A stretch of 64,000 bases of DNA, from positions 7,164,001-7,228,000 of the forward strand of contig NZ_CP023747.1 in assembly GCF_008704995.1 (NCBI RefSeq). The letters run 5' to 3'. A program made the position numbers and the translations under genes. Under the pieces are notes generated by a model, which was given only the letters and a program-made list of their open reading frames with translations, searched no databases and was not told where the DNA came from. Shown piece after piece: positions 1-7,993 of this stretch. Each line of letters opens with the position of its first letter. Within the stretch, counting starts at the first letter, position 1. Source of the stretch: Streptomyces nodosus (GTDB lineage: Bacteria; Actinomycetota; Actinomycetes; Streptomycetales; Streptomycetaceae).

Positions 1-1
1 C

Positions 2-958
2 ACCGTCAGCTTCGGGCAGGTCAACCTTCTGCTGCTGGCGCTCGTCCTCGCCGACGCCTGGCTGCTGTCCACCGGACGGACGCGCTGGGCCGGGGCCGGC
101 ATCGGACTCGCGGCGGCCGTCAAGCTCACCCCGGTGGTCTTCATCGGACTGCTGCTGCTCGCCCGCAGATGGCGGGCCGCCGCCCTCGCGACCGCCGTCG
201 CCGGATCCGCCACCCTGCTCGCGGCGTGGGCGGCCCCGGACGCCTCCCGGTTCTACTGGACGCACGCCCTCTGGGACACCTCACGCGTCGGCCGCCTCGA
301 CTATGTGTCCAACCAGTCGCTGCAGGGCGTCCTCGCCCGGCTCGCCGCACCGGAGGAACCGAGCCGGGCCGCGTGGGCGCTGGCGGTCCTCCTGGTGCTG
401 GCGGTGTGGGTGTGGCGCACCCGTCGCGCGCTGCGGGCCGGTGACTGGCGGGCCGCCTTCGCCCTCACCGGCCTGGTCGCGTGTCTGATCAGCCCGATCA
501 CCTGGGTGCACCATCTGGTGTGGCTGCTGCCGTCGTTCGCCGTACTGGTCCGCGCCCGCCGGCTGCGGACCGCGGGCGTCCTGTACGCACTGCTGTGCAG
601 CAGTGTGGTCTGGCTGTGGTTCGACGACGCGTCCGGGATCGACGGCTTCCTCGGCAGCAACGTCTATGTCTGGATCACCCTGGGGCTGCTGCTGGGGCTG
701 CCGGCCGGTCAGCCGCGGATCCGCGCGTTCCTGAGCCGCAGGACCAGCGCGACCGCCGCCCCCACGCCCACCCCGACCGCGCCCGCGAGCGCCGCCCCCT
801 CCGGCCAGTGGGACCCGGTGCCGTGCGCGCCGTTGGACGCCGGCACCGTGGTGGCGCCGGAGCGGACGGACGGCCGTTCGGGAAGCAGCGAGCCGACCGG
901 GGTGACGCGTCCGGAGGCGGCGAACCCCCAGTCGAGGAGCGAGCGGGCCTCCTCGTAG
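2..958 (+). CDS. GT87-family polyprenyl-phosphate mannosyltransferase, C-terminal part
   Basis: The frame is open from the left edge, so the N-terminus lies outside the window. The visible part begins with GQVNLLLLALVLADAW and continues with GIGLAAAVKLTP, a pattern typical of DUF2029/GT87 multi-pass membrane enzymes. These move mannose or arabinose from a polyprenyl-phosphate donor onto envelope glycans on the outer face of the membrane. At least six hydrophobic segments follow. A loop with SPITWVHHLVWLLP matches the conserved His-containing segment of the family. The last 80 residues are soluble and rich in Pro, Thr and Ala. They lie entirely over the 3' end of the convergent carboxypeptidase gene, an antisense overlap of 250 bp. 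Family call is firm; the exact glycan is unknown. Confidence 0.85.
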   Translation, partial: TVSFGQVNLLLLALVLADAWLLSTGRTRWAGAGIGLAAAVKLTPVVFIGLLLLARRWRAAALATAVAGSATLLAAWAAPDASRFYWTHALWDTSRVGRLDYVSNQSLQGVLARLAAPEEPSRAAWALAVLLVLAVWVWRTRRALRAGDWRAAFALTGLVACLISPITWVHHLVWLLPSFAVLVRARRLRTAGVLYALLCSSVVWLWFDDASGIDGFLGSNVYVWITLGLLLGLPAGQPRIRAFLSRRTSATAAPTPTPTAPASAAPSGQWDPVPCAPLDAGTVVAPERTDGRSGSSEPTGVTRPEAANPQSRSERASS

Positions 959-1866
959 ACGGCCAGACCGCCGCCCTTCTGAGGGTTCATCACCGTCACC
1001 ACGAGGGTGCGCTGCCCGTGCCGGGCGGCGGCCACCAGGGTGTTCCCCGCCTTGGTGGTGTAGCCGTTCTTCACACCGATCAGCCCGGGGTAGACCGTGA
1101 CCCCGTTGGCGCCGGTCAGCAGGCGGTTGGTGTTCGCGATGCGGTAGGTCCCGCTGTCGCCCGGGAAGTCCGAGGAGGCGGTGCCGCAGTAGCGTGCGAA
1201 GTCCGGGTTCTGCAGCCCGACCCGCCCGAACACCGCGAGGTCGTACGCCGAGGACACCTGCCCCGGCGCGTCGTACCCGTCGGGTGAGACGACATGGGTG
1301 TCCCGGGCGCCCAGCGCATGGGCCTTGGCCTGCATCTTGCGCACCGTGCCGGCCACCCCGCCGTCGAGCGCGGCCAGTACATGCACCGCGTCGTTGCCGG
1401 AGTTCAGGAAGACCCCCCTCCACAGGTCGCTCACCCGGTAGGTGAGCCCCTCGCGCACCCCGACCAGGCTGCTGCCCTCGCCGAGGCCTGCCAGGTCCTC
1501 CCGGGTGACGGTGTGCCGGGTGTCCCCGGGCAGGGTCGGCAGCACCGTCAGCGCGAACAGCGTCTTCAGGGTGCTCGCGGGCGGCAGCGGACGGTGCGCG
1601 TCATGCGCGGCCAGCACCTCTCCGGTGTCGGCGTCGGCGACCACCCAGGACAGTGCCGACACCTCCGGGACCGCGGGGGATCCCGGGTGCCCCCGCACCT
1701 GTGTCCCGGAGGCGTTCAGCAGCGACAGCGGCGAGGCCGTGGGCCCGGGCACAGCGGAGACGGCGGTGCCCGTGGCGGTGGCCGGGTGCGGAGGCAGGGC
1801 CAGCGCCCAGGCCATGCCGAGCGCGCAGCACAGGACGACGGCGCGGAGCGAGAATCCGTTGGTCAT
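709..1866 (-). CDS. D-alanyl-D-alanine carboxypeptidase (PBP5-like, S11)
   Basis: This penicillin-binding protein trims the terminal D-Ala from peptidoglycan pentapeptides outside the cell. All three active-site motifs are visible: STLK near residue 98, SGN near 156 and KNG near 266 (KNG replaces the KTG of E. coli PBP5, which is common in actinobacteria). An N-terminal hydrophobic segment (AVVLCCALGMAWALAL) serves as signal. A C-terminal helix (AALAGAVGVGVGAAVALVL) followed by Arg residues anchors the protein. I chose the ATG at 1866 because the signal peptide begins there; an upstream in-frame ATG at 1935 would add a poorly conserved leader. The last 250 bp overlap the convergent mannosyltransferase. 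About 385 residues, normal for the family. Confidence 0.9.
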   Translation of the reverse strand: MTNGFSLRAVVLCCALGMAWALALPPHPATATGTAVSAVPGPTASPLSLLNASGTQVRGHPGSPAVPEVSALSWVVADADTGEVLAAHDAHRPLPPASTLKTLFALTVLPTLPGDTRHTVTREDLAGLGEGSSLVGVREGLTYRVSDLWRGVFLNSGNDAVHVLAALDGGVAGTVRKMQAKAHALGARDTHVVSPDGYDAPGQVSSAYDLAVFGRVGLQNPDFARYCGTASSDFPGDSGTYRIANTNRLLTGANGVTVYPGLIGVKNGYTTKAGNTLVAAARHGQRTLVVTVMNPQKGGGLAVYEEARSLLDWGFAASGRVTPVGSLLPERPSVRSGATTVPASNGAHGTGSHWPEGAALAGAVGVGVGAAVALVLRLRNARIRG

Positions 1867-1935
1867 ACCGAACACCGTAGGAACGGTCGGGGCACTCACG
1901 CCCGGCCGACCTGAGCCGAGTGGCGGAGTGTGCAC

Positions 1936-1974
1936 CCGGATGCCGGATGCCGGATGCCGGATGCCGGATGCCGG
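1936..1974. repeat. 7-bp tandem repeat (CCGGATG, five copies)
   Basis: Five perfect copies of CCGGATG (1936-1970) followed by a partial CCGG. The array lies between the stop of the Rho-like gene and the start of the carboxypeptidase gene, about 70 bp before the carboxypeptidase ATG, so it would fall in its promoter or leader. No protein reading of it looks real. Confidence 0.9.
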
Positions 1975-2000
1975 TGTGGGCCGTGTGTCGTCCGCGGGGC

Positions 2001-2037
2001 GGCCCGGGCGCGGCCCGGGCGCGGCCCGGGCGCGGCC
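2001..2037. repeat. 11-bp tandem repeat (GGCCCGGGCGC, three copies)
   Basis: Three perfect copies of GGCCCGGGCGC plus GGCC, directly after the stop of the Rho-like gene on the minus strand. Each unit contains the palindrome GGCCCGGGC, so the array could fold and may double as a terminator for the Rho-like gene. Confidence 0.85.
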
Positions 2038-2039
2038 GG

Positions 2040-3179
2040 TCAGTCGGCGGGCAGGGTGGGCTGGACGCGTCGCAGGAAGGCCGCGTTGTCGGGTGTGGCG
2101 CGCATCCGTTGCAGCAGGGTCTCCAGGCCCCCCTGGCCCTCGCGGGACCGCAGGGCGCGCCGCAGTCCTCGTACGGCCGTCGACTCGGCCGGGGACAGCA
2201 GGAGTTCCTCACGGCGGGTGCCGGACGGGGGGATGTCGACGGCGGGGTGGATCCGCCGCTCGGCGAGGGCGCGGTCCAGCCGGAGTTCCATGTTGCCGGT
2301 GCCCTTGAGCTCCTCGAAGAAGAACTCGTCGGCGCGGGAGCCGGTCTCGACCAGGGCGGTGGCCAGGATGGTGAGCGAGCCGCCCTCCTCGGCCAGCCGT
2401 GCCGCGCCGAAGAGTCGCTTGGGGCCGTGCAGGGCGGCCGCGTCGACACCGCCGCTGAGGGTGCGGCCACCGGGGGCGGCGGTGTTGTTGTGGGCCCGGC
2501 ACAACCGGGTCAGCGAGTCGAGCAGGATGACGACGTCCTCGCCCCGTTCGACGAGCCGCTTGGCGCGTTCCACGACCAGCTCGGCGAGCGCGATGTGCTG
2601 CTTCGGCGGCCGGTCGAACGTGGAGGCGTACACCTCTCCGCGCACCGAGCGCTGCATGTCGGTGACTTCCTCCGGCCGTTCGTCCAGCAGCACCACCATC
2701 AGCCGGCACTCGGGGTGGTTGCCGGCGACGGCCGCGGCGATCTGCTGGAGCAGCACGGTCTTGCCGGTCCTGGGCGGCGCCACGATCAGCCCGCGCTGCC
2801 CCTTGCCGACGGGCGCCATCAGGTCGATCAGCCGCCCGGCCAGGCCGGACGCCGGGTGTTCCAGTCGCAGCCGCTCCCGTGGGTGCAGGGGGGTGAGGTC
2901 ATGGAAGTGGCGTCGGCCGCGCAGTTCGTCGGGCGTGCGGCCGTCGATCAGCTCGACCTCGGTGAGGGAGCGCCCGTCGTGGAGGCCGGAGAGCAGATCG
3001 CCCTTGCGCAGCCCGTGGCGGCGGACGAGGGCGGGGGAGACCTGGAGGTCCCCGGGCGAGGCCAGGCAGTGCGTGGCGCGCAGCCGGCCCTTGCCGGTCC
3101 GGTCGACGTCGAGCACGCCGGTGACGGTCCGGGCGGGGACTTCCCGCGGTACGGCGGGGCGCTCGAGGGTGGTGGTCAT
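2040..3179 (-). CDS. Short Rho-family transcription termination factor paralogue
   Basis: The ATPase core is clearly that of Rho, the hexameric RNA helicase that ends transcription: Walker A APPRTGKT near residue 135, Walker B VVILLDSLTRL near 216, and the strings LDERPEEVTDMQRSV, GRTLSGGVD, GGSLTILATALVETGSR and GTRREELLL all match. At 379 residues it lacks the N-terminal helical domain and the long Arg-rich insertion usual in the main actinobacterial Rho. In the cold-shock-like RNA-binding domain (about 20-85) VSPALVRRHGLRKGD is kept, but the aromatic GFGFLR stretch that grips RNA is replaced by GKGRLRA. The start is ATG 3179, preceded by AAAGGAC at good spacing. It is probably a specialised paralogue and not the housekeeping Rho. 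Confidence 0.88.
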   Translation of the reverse strand: MTTTLERPAVPREVPARTVTGVLDVDRTGKGRLRATHCLASPGDLQVSPALVRRHGLRKGDLLSGLHDGRSLTEVELIDGRTPDELRGRRHFHDLTPLHPRERLRLEHPASGLAGRLIDLMAPVGKGQRGLIVAPPRTGKTVLLQQIAAAVAGNHPECRLMVVLLDERPEEVTDMQRSVRGEVYASTFDRPPKQHIALAELVVERAKRLVERGEDVVILLDSLTRLCRAHNNTAAPGGRTLSGGVDAAALHGPKRLFGAARLAEEGGSLTILATALVETGSRADEFFFEELKGTGNMELRLDRALAERRIHPAVDIPPSGTRREELLLSPAESTAVRGLRRALRSREGQGGLETLLQRMRATPDNAAFLRRVQPTLPAD

Positions 3180-3484
3180 ACGAGGTCCTTTCACGGACGG
3201 ACGTCAGGAAAAGGGGGAGGGAGAGCGAGCCGGAGAGGCGGCGCGGAACACGCCTCGGTACGGCGGAGAACATCGCCTCGAGGACAGCGGGAACCCACTG
3301 CTCACGAGGTGGTGTAGGGAAGTCGACGCGCCTCGCCGGGGCGACGGGCGACGCGACGAACTCGGAGGGAACTGGCACCGGCACCCACAGTGGGGCGCAG
3401 ACAAGTGCTGGGCACACCGTACCACTCACTGTGCCGACATGGGTGCGGTGCGTGGGGTGGGTTTCCGACCCTAAGCTGGAGGCG
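3180..3484. other. Intergenic region between the divergent Rho-like and methyltransferase genes
   Basis: No gene seen. It should carry the promoters of both flanking genes. On the plus strand TAAGCT (3472-3477) lies just before the methyltransferase start, in the position of a -10 box for a nearly leaderless transcript. On the minus strand a TACGGT (about 3420) could serve the Rho-like gene, giving it a leader of about 230 bases. No clear terminator or riboswitch fold was recognised. Confidence 0.4.
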
Positions 3485-4207
3485 ATGTTCTCCCCGTACG
3501 GTCCCACCCTGCGCGAGCTGGCCGTTCAGGCGCTGTCCTCGGTCGAGCGAGGCTATGACCTGCTCGCGCCCAAGTTCGACCACACACCGTTCCGCACCCC
3601 GGATGTCGTTCTGGACTCCGTGGCGGAGGCGTTGGCACCGATGGGTCCCTTCGCACACGGGCTCGACCTGTGCTGCGGTACGGGCGCGGGGCTGGACGTC
3701 CTGCGCGCGGTCTGCGGGCAGAGCGTCACCGGCCTCGACTTCAGCGCCGGGATGCTGGCGGTCGGACGGGACCGGGCGCGCTCCGCGGGCCCGCCGCGTA
3801 CCGCCTGGGTGCGCGGGGACGCCCGCGCCCTGCCCTTCGGCCCGGCCTTCGACCTGGTGGTGAGCTTCGGCGCCTTCGGGCACTTCCTGCCGCGGGAACT
3901 CCCCGGCCTGTTCGCCCAGGTGCGTTCCGTGCTGCGGCCGGGCGGCCGGTTCGTCTTCCCGATCGGCGCCCCGCCGCGCCCCGACTCGCCCCTGTACTGG
4001 GCACTGTCGGGCTTCGACACCGTGATGCGGGTGCGCAACGCGGTCCGGCGGCCGCAGTTCGTCATGTACTACCGGACGTTCCGATTCGGCGATGTGCTCC
4101 GGGAGTTGGGACGCGCGGGCTTCTCGGTGGAGCACCGGGCGCTGCCCGCTCTCGGCCGGCGGCCGGACGGAAGCCCGCGCTGCCGGCTGATCGTCGCCAC
4201 CGGCTGA
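3485..4207 (+). CDS. Class I SAM-dependent methyltransferase
   Basis: A 240-residue Rossmann-fold methyltransferase. The SAM-binding motif I is LDLCCGTGAGLDVL (about 63-76), followed by the acidic post-I position GLDFSAGML and motif III-like VLRPGGRFVFP. The substrate cannot be read from the sequence; the arrangement is that of small-molecule or lipid methyltransferases. The ATG at 3485 is preceded by GGAGG only two bases upstream and by a TAAGCT -10-like box, so the mRNA may be close to leaderless. An upstream in-frame ATG (3431) would add 18 residues without conserved character. It stands alone: divergent from the Rho-like gene and convergent with the esterase. Confidence 0.8.
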   Translation: MFSPYGPTLRELAVQALSSVERGYDLLAPKFDHTPFRTPDVVLDSVAEALAPMGPFAHGLDLCCGTGAGLDVLRAVCGQSVTGLDFSAGMLAVGRDRARSAGPPRTAWVRGDARALPFGPAFDLVVSFGAFGHFLPRELPGLFAQVRSVLRPGGRFVFPIGAPPRPDSPLYWALSGFDTVMRVRNAVRRPQFVMYYRTFRFGDVLRELGRAGFSVEHRALPALGRRPDGSPRCRLIVATG

Positions 4208-4315
4208 GCACCGCCGCACGGGGCCGGGAAGTCCGGCCGCAGGACCGCTGCTTCCCCGCCCCGGTGCGGCCGCCTACAACGCGCCGTACAGGGCGTCGGG
4301 CCGCCTGACGATCTG

Positions 4316-5281
4316 TCAGAGGCGGTTCGTCAGCCAGCGCAGCTTGACCGCCTCCTGGTGCGGGCCGCCGCCCTCGTGGTCGTTGAACTCGTACACCTCG
4401 ATCGCCTTCTCCTCGTGCGCCCAGGCGTTGAACGCGGCGAACACCGTAGAGGGGGGACAGGTCTGGTCCTCGAGCGCCGTCGAGAACAGCGCGGGCGCCC
4501 GGCCGCGCGCGGCGAAGTGCACTCCGTCGAAGTATGCCAGGGTCTCCCGCACCCGCTCGGTGCGGCCGCGGTGCGCCTTGAGATAGTTGCCGATCTCCCG
4601 GTAGGGGTTCTGGTCCGTGACGGTGGTCGCGCGCGGGAAGTCGCACAGGAACGGCACGTCCGGCGCCACCGCCGTCAGGTCCGATATGAGACCGCCGACC
4701 GCGAGGGTGACACCGCCGCCCTGGCTGATCCCGGTGACCGCGGTGCGGGAGGCATCGGTCAGCGGGTGCGCACGGGCCGCCTCGACCGCCCGTACCCCGT
4801 CGGTGAACACCCGCCGGTAGTAGTACGACTCGGGGTCCTCGACCCCGCGCGTCATGAACCCGGGGAAGGCCGGGGCGCTGCCCACCGGGTCAGGGGTGTC
4901 CCCGACGCTCCAGGTGCTGCCCTGTCCCCGGGTGTCCATCACGAAGTGCGCGAAGCCCGCCGAGGCCCACAGCAGATGCTGGTGCGGCAGGGCCCGCCCG
5001 CCGCCGTAACCGATGAACTCCACGACGGTGGGCAGCGGTCCGTCCACGGACACCGGCACGGTCAGCCAGCCCTTGACCGGGTGGCCGCCGAACCCGGCGA
5101 AGGTGACGTCGTACACCTGGACCGTCCGCAGCCCTGTGACGACCGGCTCGAACCGGGCGTCCAGCTCGTGCTCCCGGGCCTCCTGCAACGTCTTCGTCCA
5201 GAACGCGTCGAAGTCCGCCGGCTCCGGGGAGGCACTGCGGTACGCGCGGAGTTCGTCGAGCGGCAGGTCGAACAGGGCCAT
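4316..5281 (-). CDS. Acetylxylan esterase / cephalosporin-C deacetylase family (CE7)
   Basis: An alpha/beta hydrolase of 321 residues that removes acetyl groups from xylo-oligosaccharides and related small esters, most likely in the cytoplasm because no signal peptide is present. The nucleophile is the Ser of GISQGGG (about residue 186). RGQGST matches the oxyanion-hole motif of CE7. The catalytic Asp lies in LEDQTCPPSTVFAAFN and the His in NDHEGGGPHQ. ATG 5281 is preceded by GAGGTGG. The gene converges on the methyltransferase; the 108-bp gap holds only a weak hairpin (GGCCGG/CCGGCC, 4222-4238). Confidence 0.9.
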   Translation of the reverse strand: MALFDLPLDELRAYRSASPEPADFDAFWTKTLQEAREHELDARFEPVVTGLRTVQVYDVTFAGFGGHPVKGWLTVPVSVDGPLPTVVEFIGYGGGRALPHQHLLWASAGFAHFVMDTRGQGSTWSVGDTPDPVGSAPAFPGFMTRGVEDPESYYYRRVFTDGVRAVEAARAHPLTDASRTAVTGISQGGGVTLAVGGLISDLTAVAPDVPFLCDFPRATTVTDQNPYREIGNYLKAHRGRTERVRETLAYFDGVHFAARGRAPALFSTALEDQTCPPSTVFAAFNAWAHEEKAIEVYEFNDHEGGGPHQEAVKLRWLTNRL

Positions 5282-5407
5282 GGAGACCACCTCGGGCGTC
5301 GGGGACACGAGCGAACACACCGTACGGTGGCCGTCCCACGCCCGACCAGACCTCGAATCGGGGGACCGAGGGGGTGACTCAGGAGGAATCCGGACGCCGG
5401 GCCCCGG

Positions 5408-5992
5408 TCAGGCCATCCGGCGCCGCCACTCCGGCTCCGTGCGGGCCCACTCGTCCTCCCACTCCGCCATGCGGTGCCGCTCGGCGACCCGGCCGATCAC
5501 GGCCCGGGCCAGCAGAACGCTCCCGGCCACTCCGCCCGCGGCCCACACACCCGTGGTCGCGGCGTGCTGCCACACCATGGCGTCGGTCGCGGGCGGGGTC
5601 ACACCGCGGCCTCCGGCGTCCAGCCACACCTCCACCCGCTCCCCGGACCGCGAACCCGCCGGGACCTGCGCGACCGTGGTCCGGGTGCCCTTGCCCGGCT
5701 CGGTCCAGCGCACCTTCACCCCGTACAGGGGCTGCCTGCTGCTCTGGGGCGAGGGCACCGCGGCCGGGGCGTTCTGCAGGAGGACCGCGGGCACCTGACG
5801 GCGTTCGGCGCGCTGAGTCACCTGGACCGCGTGCGCACGGTCGTACGAGGACCATCCCGCGGCCGTACCGGCGAGCGGCGCCCCGGCGCACAGCAGGGCG
5901 GTGAGAAACAGAGACGTCCATGCCTCGACGACGTCCGACCGGCGGCGCAGCGGATTGTGGCGCCAGCGCCAGCCGCGCACCCGGGTTCGCAT
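5408..5992 (-). CDS. Rv1733c-family two-helix membrane protein (copy 1)
   Basis: A 194-residue protein with the layout of the Rv1733c family: a basic N-terminus with WRWRHNPLRRRSD, a first membrane helix (LFLTALLCAGAPLAGTAAG), an extracytoplasmic domain of about 100 residues, a second helix (GVWAAGGVAGSVLLARAVIG) and a cytoplasmic tail ending WARTEPEWRRRMA. M. tuberculosis Rv1733c is a dormancy antigen; no biochemical role is established. A paralogue with the same plan lies at 20716-21339 in this window. Confidence 0.85.
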   Translation of the reverse strand: MRTRVRGWRWRHNPLRRRSDVVEAWTSLFLTALLCAGAPLAGTAAGWSSYDRAHAVQVTQRAERRQVPAVLLQNAPAAVPSPQSSRQPLYGVKVRWTEPGKGTRTTVAQVPAGSRSGERVEVWLDAGGRGVTPPATDAMVWQHAATTGVWAAGGVAGSVLLARAVIGRVAERHRMAEWEDEWARTEPEWRRRMA

Positions 5993-6313
5993 CTCGACCT
6001 CCTTGCCGCCACGTCCCGCCTGTGGAGGGGCGGCCGGTCCGCCGCCCGGGCCACTGCGGAGCCCGTGATGGGCCCGCCGCCCGAGAACCGCCGGACACCC
6101 GGCCTCGTCGCTTCTCGTCGGTTCCCGGACGGGGGACGGCCCTTCGGGGGCCCCTCCGTACGCGGCGTGGGATGCTCCGACGCGATGCGGCTTTTGTGTC
6201 GATTCTCCTCCCCGGCGACGTTCCCGGCCATACGGTCACCAAACCCGACCCGGCCTCCTTGCCCGAGGTCCGAGGAGCCGTCCGCGGTCCGCCGGAGGCT
6301 TCTCCGTGGCGGG
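5993..6313. other. Intergenic region upstream of the Rv1733c-type gene
   Basis: 321 bp with no convincing gene on either strand. It should hold the minus-strand promoter for the gene ending at 5408 and the downstream region of the MarR gene. It contains a slightly less GC-rich patch (about 6185-6245) but I could not assign a promoter with confidence. Confidence 0.4.
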
Positions 6314-6826
6314 TCAGGCCGTTCCGGAGGGCCTCGGTGGTGCGGTGGCCGCGGCGGCGTTGTAGCGCAGCAGATAGTCCGCGAAGCGTTCCAGGTCCTC
6401 CCGGGGCCAGCCGGCGAGCCGCTCCCGGAAGGCCTCCCGGCGGCTCTCGGTCACCTGGGCGAGGATCCGGGTGCCCGCCGCGGTCAGCTCCAGCATCTGC
6501 ACCCGGTGGTCGTCCGGATCCGGCCGCCGTCCGATCAGCCCGGCCCGCTCCAGGGCGGCCACCTGCCGGCTGACCGTGGACTTGTCCAGCGCGTAGTGGG
6601 CGGCCAGATCGGTCGCCCGGCAGCCGCCGCTCTCCTCCAGATGTCCGAGCAGCGTGTACGAGACCAGCGACAGCTCCGGATGCATCCGGCCGGCCGAGGC
6701 GCGGGCGCGGCGGGCGAACGTGGTCATCTCGCGGTGGATCGTCTCGACGGCCGCCTCGACGGTGCGCGGCCCGGCCGCCTCGCGCTCCGGGACAGCGGCC
6801 TCGTCCGGCCTCTCGACTGCCTTCAC
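6314..6826 (-). CDS. MarR-family transcriptional regulator
   Basis: A 170-residue winged-helix regulator. The recognition helix lies in ATDLAAHYALDKSTVSRQVAALE (about 72-94), followed by the wing RRPDPDDHRVQMLELT. Dimerisation helices flank it. MarR proteins usually repress themselves and a neighbouring export or detoxification gene and are released by small aromatic ligands. A perfect palindrome starts 22 bp upstream of its ATG (6848-6862), so autoregulation is likely. No transporter gene is adjacent; the nearest gene in the other direction is the PrmC-like methyltransferase at 7092. RBS AGGAGGT precedes the ATG. Confidence 0.9.
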   Translation of the reverse strand: MKAVERPDEAAVPEREAAGPRTVEAAVETIHREMTTFARRARASAGRMHPELSLVSYTLLGHLEESGGCRATDLAAHYALDKSTVSRQVAALERAGLIGRRPDPDDHRVQMLELTAAGTRILAQVTESRREAFRERLAGWPREDLERFADYLLRYNAAAATAPPRPSGTA

Positions 6827-6847
6827 GGGACCTCCTCACCGTTGGTG

Positions 6848-6862
6848 GTTGTACCGTACAAC
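6848..6862. promoter_or_regulatory. MarR-type palindromic operator
   Basis: GTTGTACCGTACAAC is a perfect inverted repeat with 7-bp arms around one central base, directly upstream of the marR-like gene. TTGTAC-n-GTACAA half-sites are typical of MarR regulators linked to small transporters. It probably overlaps the promoter of the regulator and controls its expression. Confidence 0.75.
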
Positions 6863-7091
6863 TTGCCTGTGGGGCCGCCGGAGCCGGCCCGGCCGAGGAG
6901 TCCTCCGGCCCCACGTCCTCCTGCTAAGGTGACCGTCCTGGCCGTGGACCGCCCCGGCCGGACGTGGCCGAGGAGGTGAGACCCATTACCGCTGTGTCGG
7001 ATCGGGTGCTCTCTCCTCAGGACGGCGCGGATCACCGCCCCTAGGTGACCGCGAGGGCGCCCTTCGGTCAACCGAAAGGCATCTCGGCTCC

Positions 7092-7868
7092 ATGCCACCA
7101 CTTTCGCTTCCCGGAGTCATCTCCGCGCTTCGCTCCGCCGGCTGTGTCTTCGCCGAGGACGAGGCGGAGTTGATCCTCTCCACCGCCCGCACGGCCGACG
7201 AGGCCGCCGCCATGGTCGACCGGCGGGTCGCCGGACTGCCCCTCGAACAGGTCCTGGGCTGGGCCGAGTTCCACGGACTGCACATCACCGTGGAACCGGG
7301 CGTCTTCGTGCCCCGCCGCCGCACCGAGTTCCTGGTGGCCCAGGCCGTCGCCCTCGGGCGCGGCGCCTCGCTGGTCGTGGACCTGTGCTGCGGCTCCGGC
7401 GCGGTCGGCGCCGCCCTCGCCGCGGCGCTCGACGGGCCCGAACTGCACGCCGCCGACATCGATCCGGCCGCAGTGCGCTGTGCCCGCCGCAATCTCGCCC
7501 CGTACGGCGGCCGGGTCCATGAGGGCGATCTGTTCGCGGCCCTCCCGGACGCACTGCGCGGATGTGTCGACGTCCTGGCCGCCAACGTCCCCTATGTGCC
7601 CACGGACGAGGTGGCGCTGCTGCCGTCCGAGGCCCGTGACCATGAGCCCCTCGTCGCCCTCGACGGCGGGGTGGACGGCCTGGACGTGCTGCGCCGGGTC
7701 ACCGCGGGGGCCTCCCGGTGGCTCGCCCCCGGCGGCTGTCTGCTCGTCGAGACGAGCGCACGCCAGGTCCCGCTCGCCGTCGAGGCGTTCACACAGAGTG
7801 GCCTCGACGTGCGGCGCGCGGTCTCGCCGGAACTGTCAGCCCATGTACTGATCGGCACCCGGCGTTAG
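7092..7868 (+). CDS. PrmC/HemK-like protein-(glutamine-N5) methyltransferase, substrate unknown
   Basis: A 258-residue relative of PrmC, the enzyme that methylates the GGQ glutamine of release factors. The SAM-binding motif is VVDLCCGSGAVGAAL (about 97-111). The catalytic NPPY motif reads NVPYVP here, a variant I associate with the actinobacterial PrmC-related subgroup and not with true PrmC. The short N-terminal helical domain (VISALRSAGCVFAEDEAELIL) and the VPRRRTEFLVAQA segment fit the family. ATG 7092 has only a weak RBS; an alternative start within the first 20 codons cannot be excluded. Confidence 0.85.
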   Translation: MPPLSLPGVISALRSAGCVFAEDEAELILSTARTADEAAAMVDRRVAGLPLEQVLGWAEFHGLHITVEPGVFVPRRRTEFLVAQAVALGRGASLVVDLCCGSGAVGAALAAALDGPELHAADIDPAAVRCARRNLAPYGGRVHEGDLFAALPDALRGCVDVLAANVPYVPTDEVALLPSEARDHEPLVALDGGVDGLDVLRRVTAGASRWLAPGGCLLVETSARQVPLAVEAFTQSGLDVRRAVSPELSAHVLIGTRR

Positions 7869-7993
7869 ACCCCGGTGGCCCGGCGCGCGGCTGCGGGTCC
7901 GTACGGCGGCCCCTGCCCGCGCCGCGACAGGGCGGGCCCGCCGTCGTCCCCGGGCGCTGTCCCGCCTCGTCCATCCGCCTCGTCCCTGCGGGT

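Noticed and set aside
281..1423. Long open frames opposite the carboxypeptidase and transferase genes
   Set aside because: They are produced by GC-rich third positions of the true genes; their predicted sequences are Arg/Gly/Pro-rich and have no motifs.
1936..2037. Possible CRISPR-like array
   Set aside because: The units are contiguous 7- and 11-mers without spacers and no cas gene is present.
1920..3474. Long plus-strand open frames across the Rho-like gene
   Set aside because: The opposite strand carries unmistakable Rho motifs; the plus frames have none.
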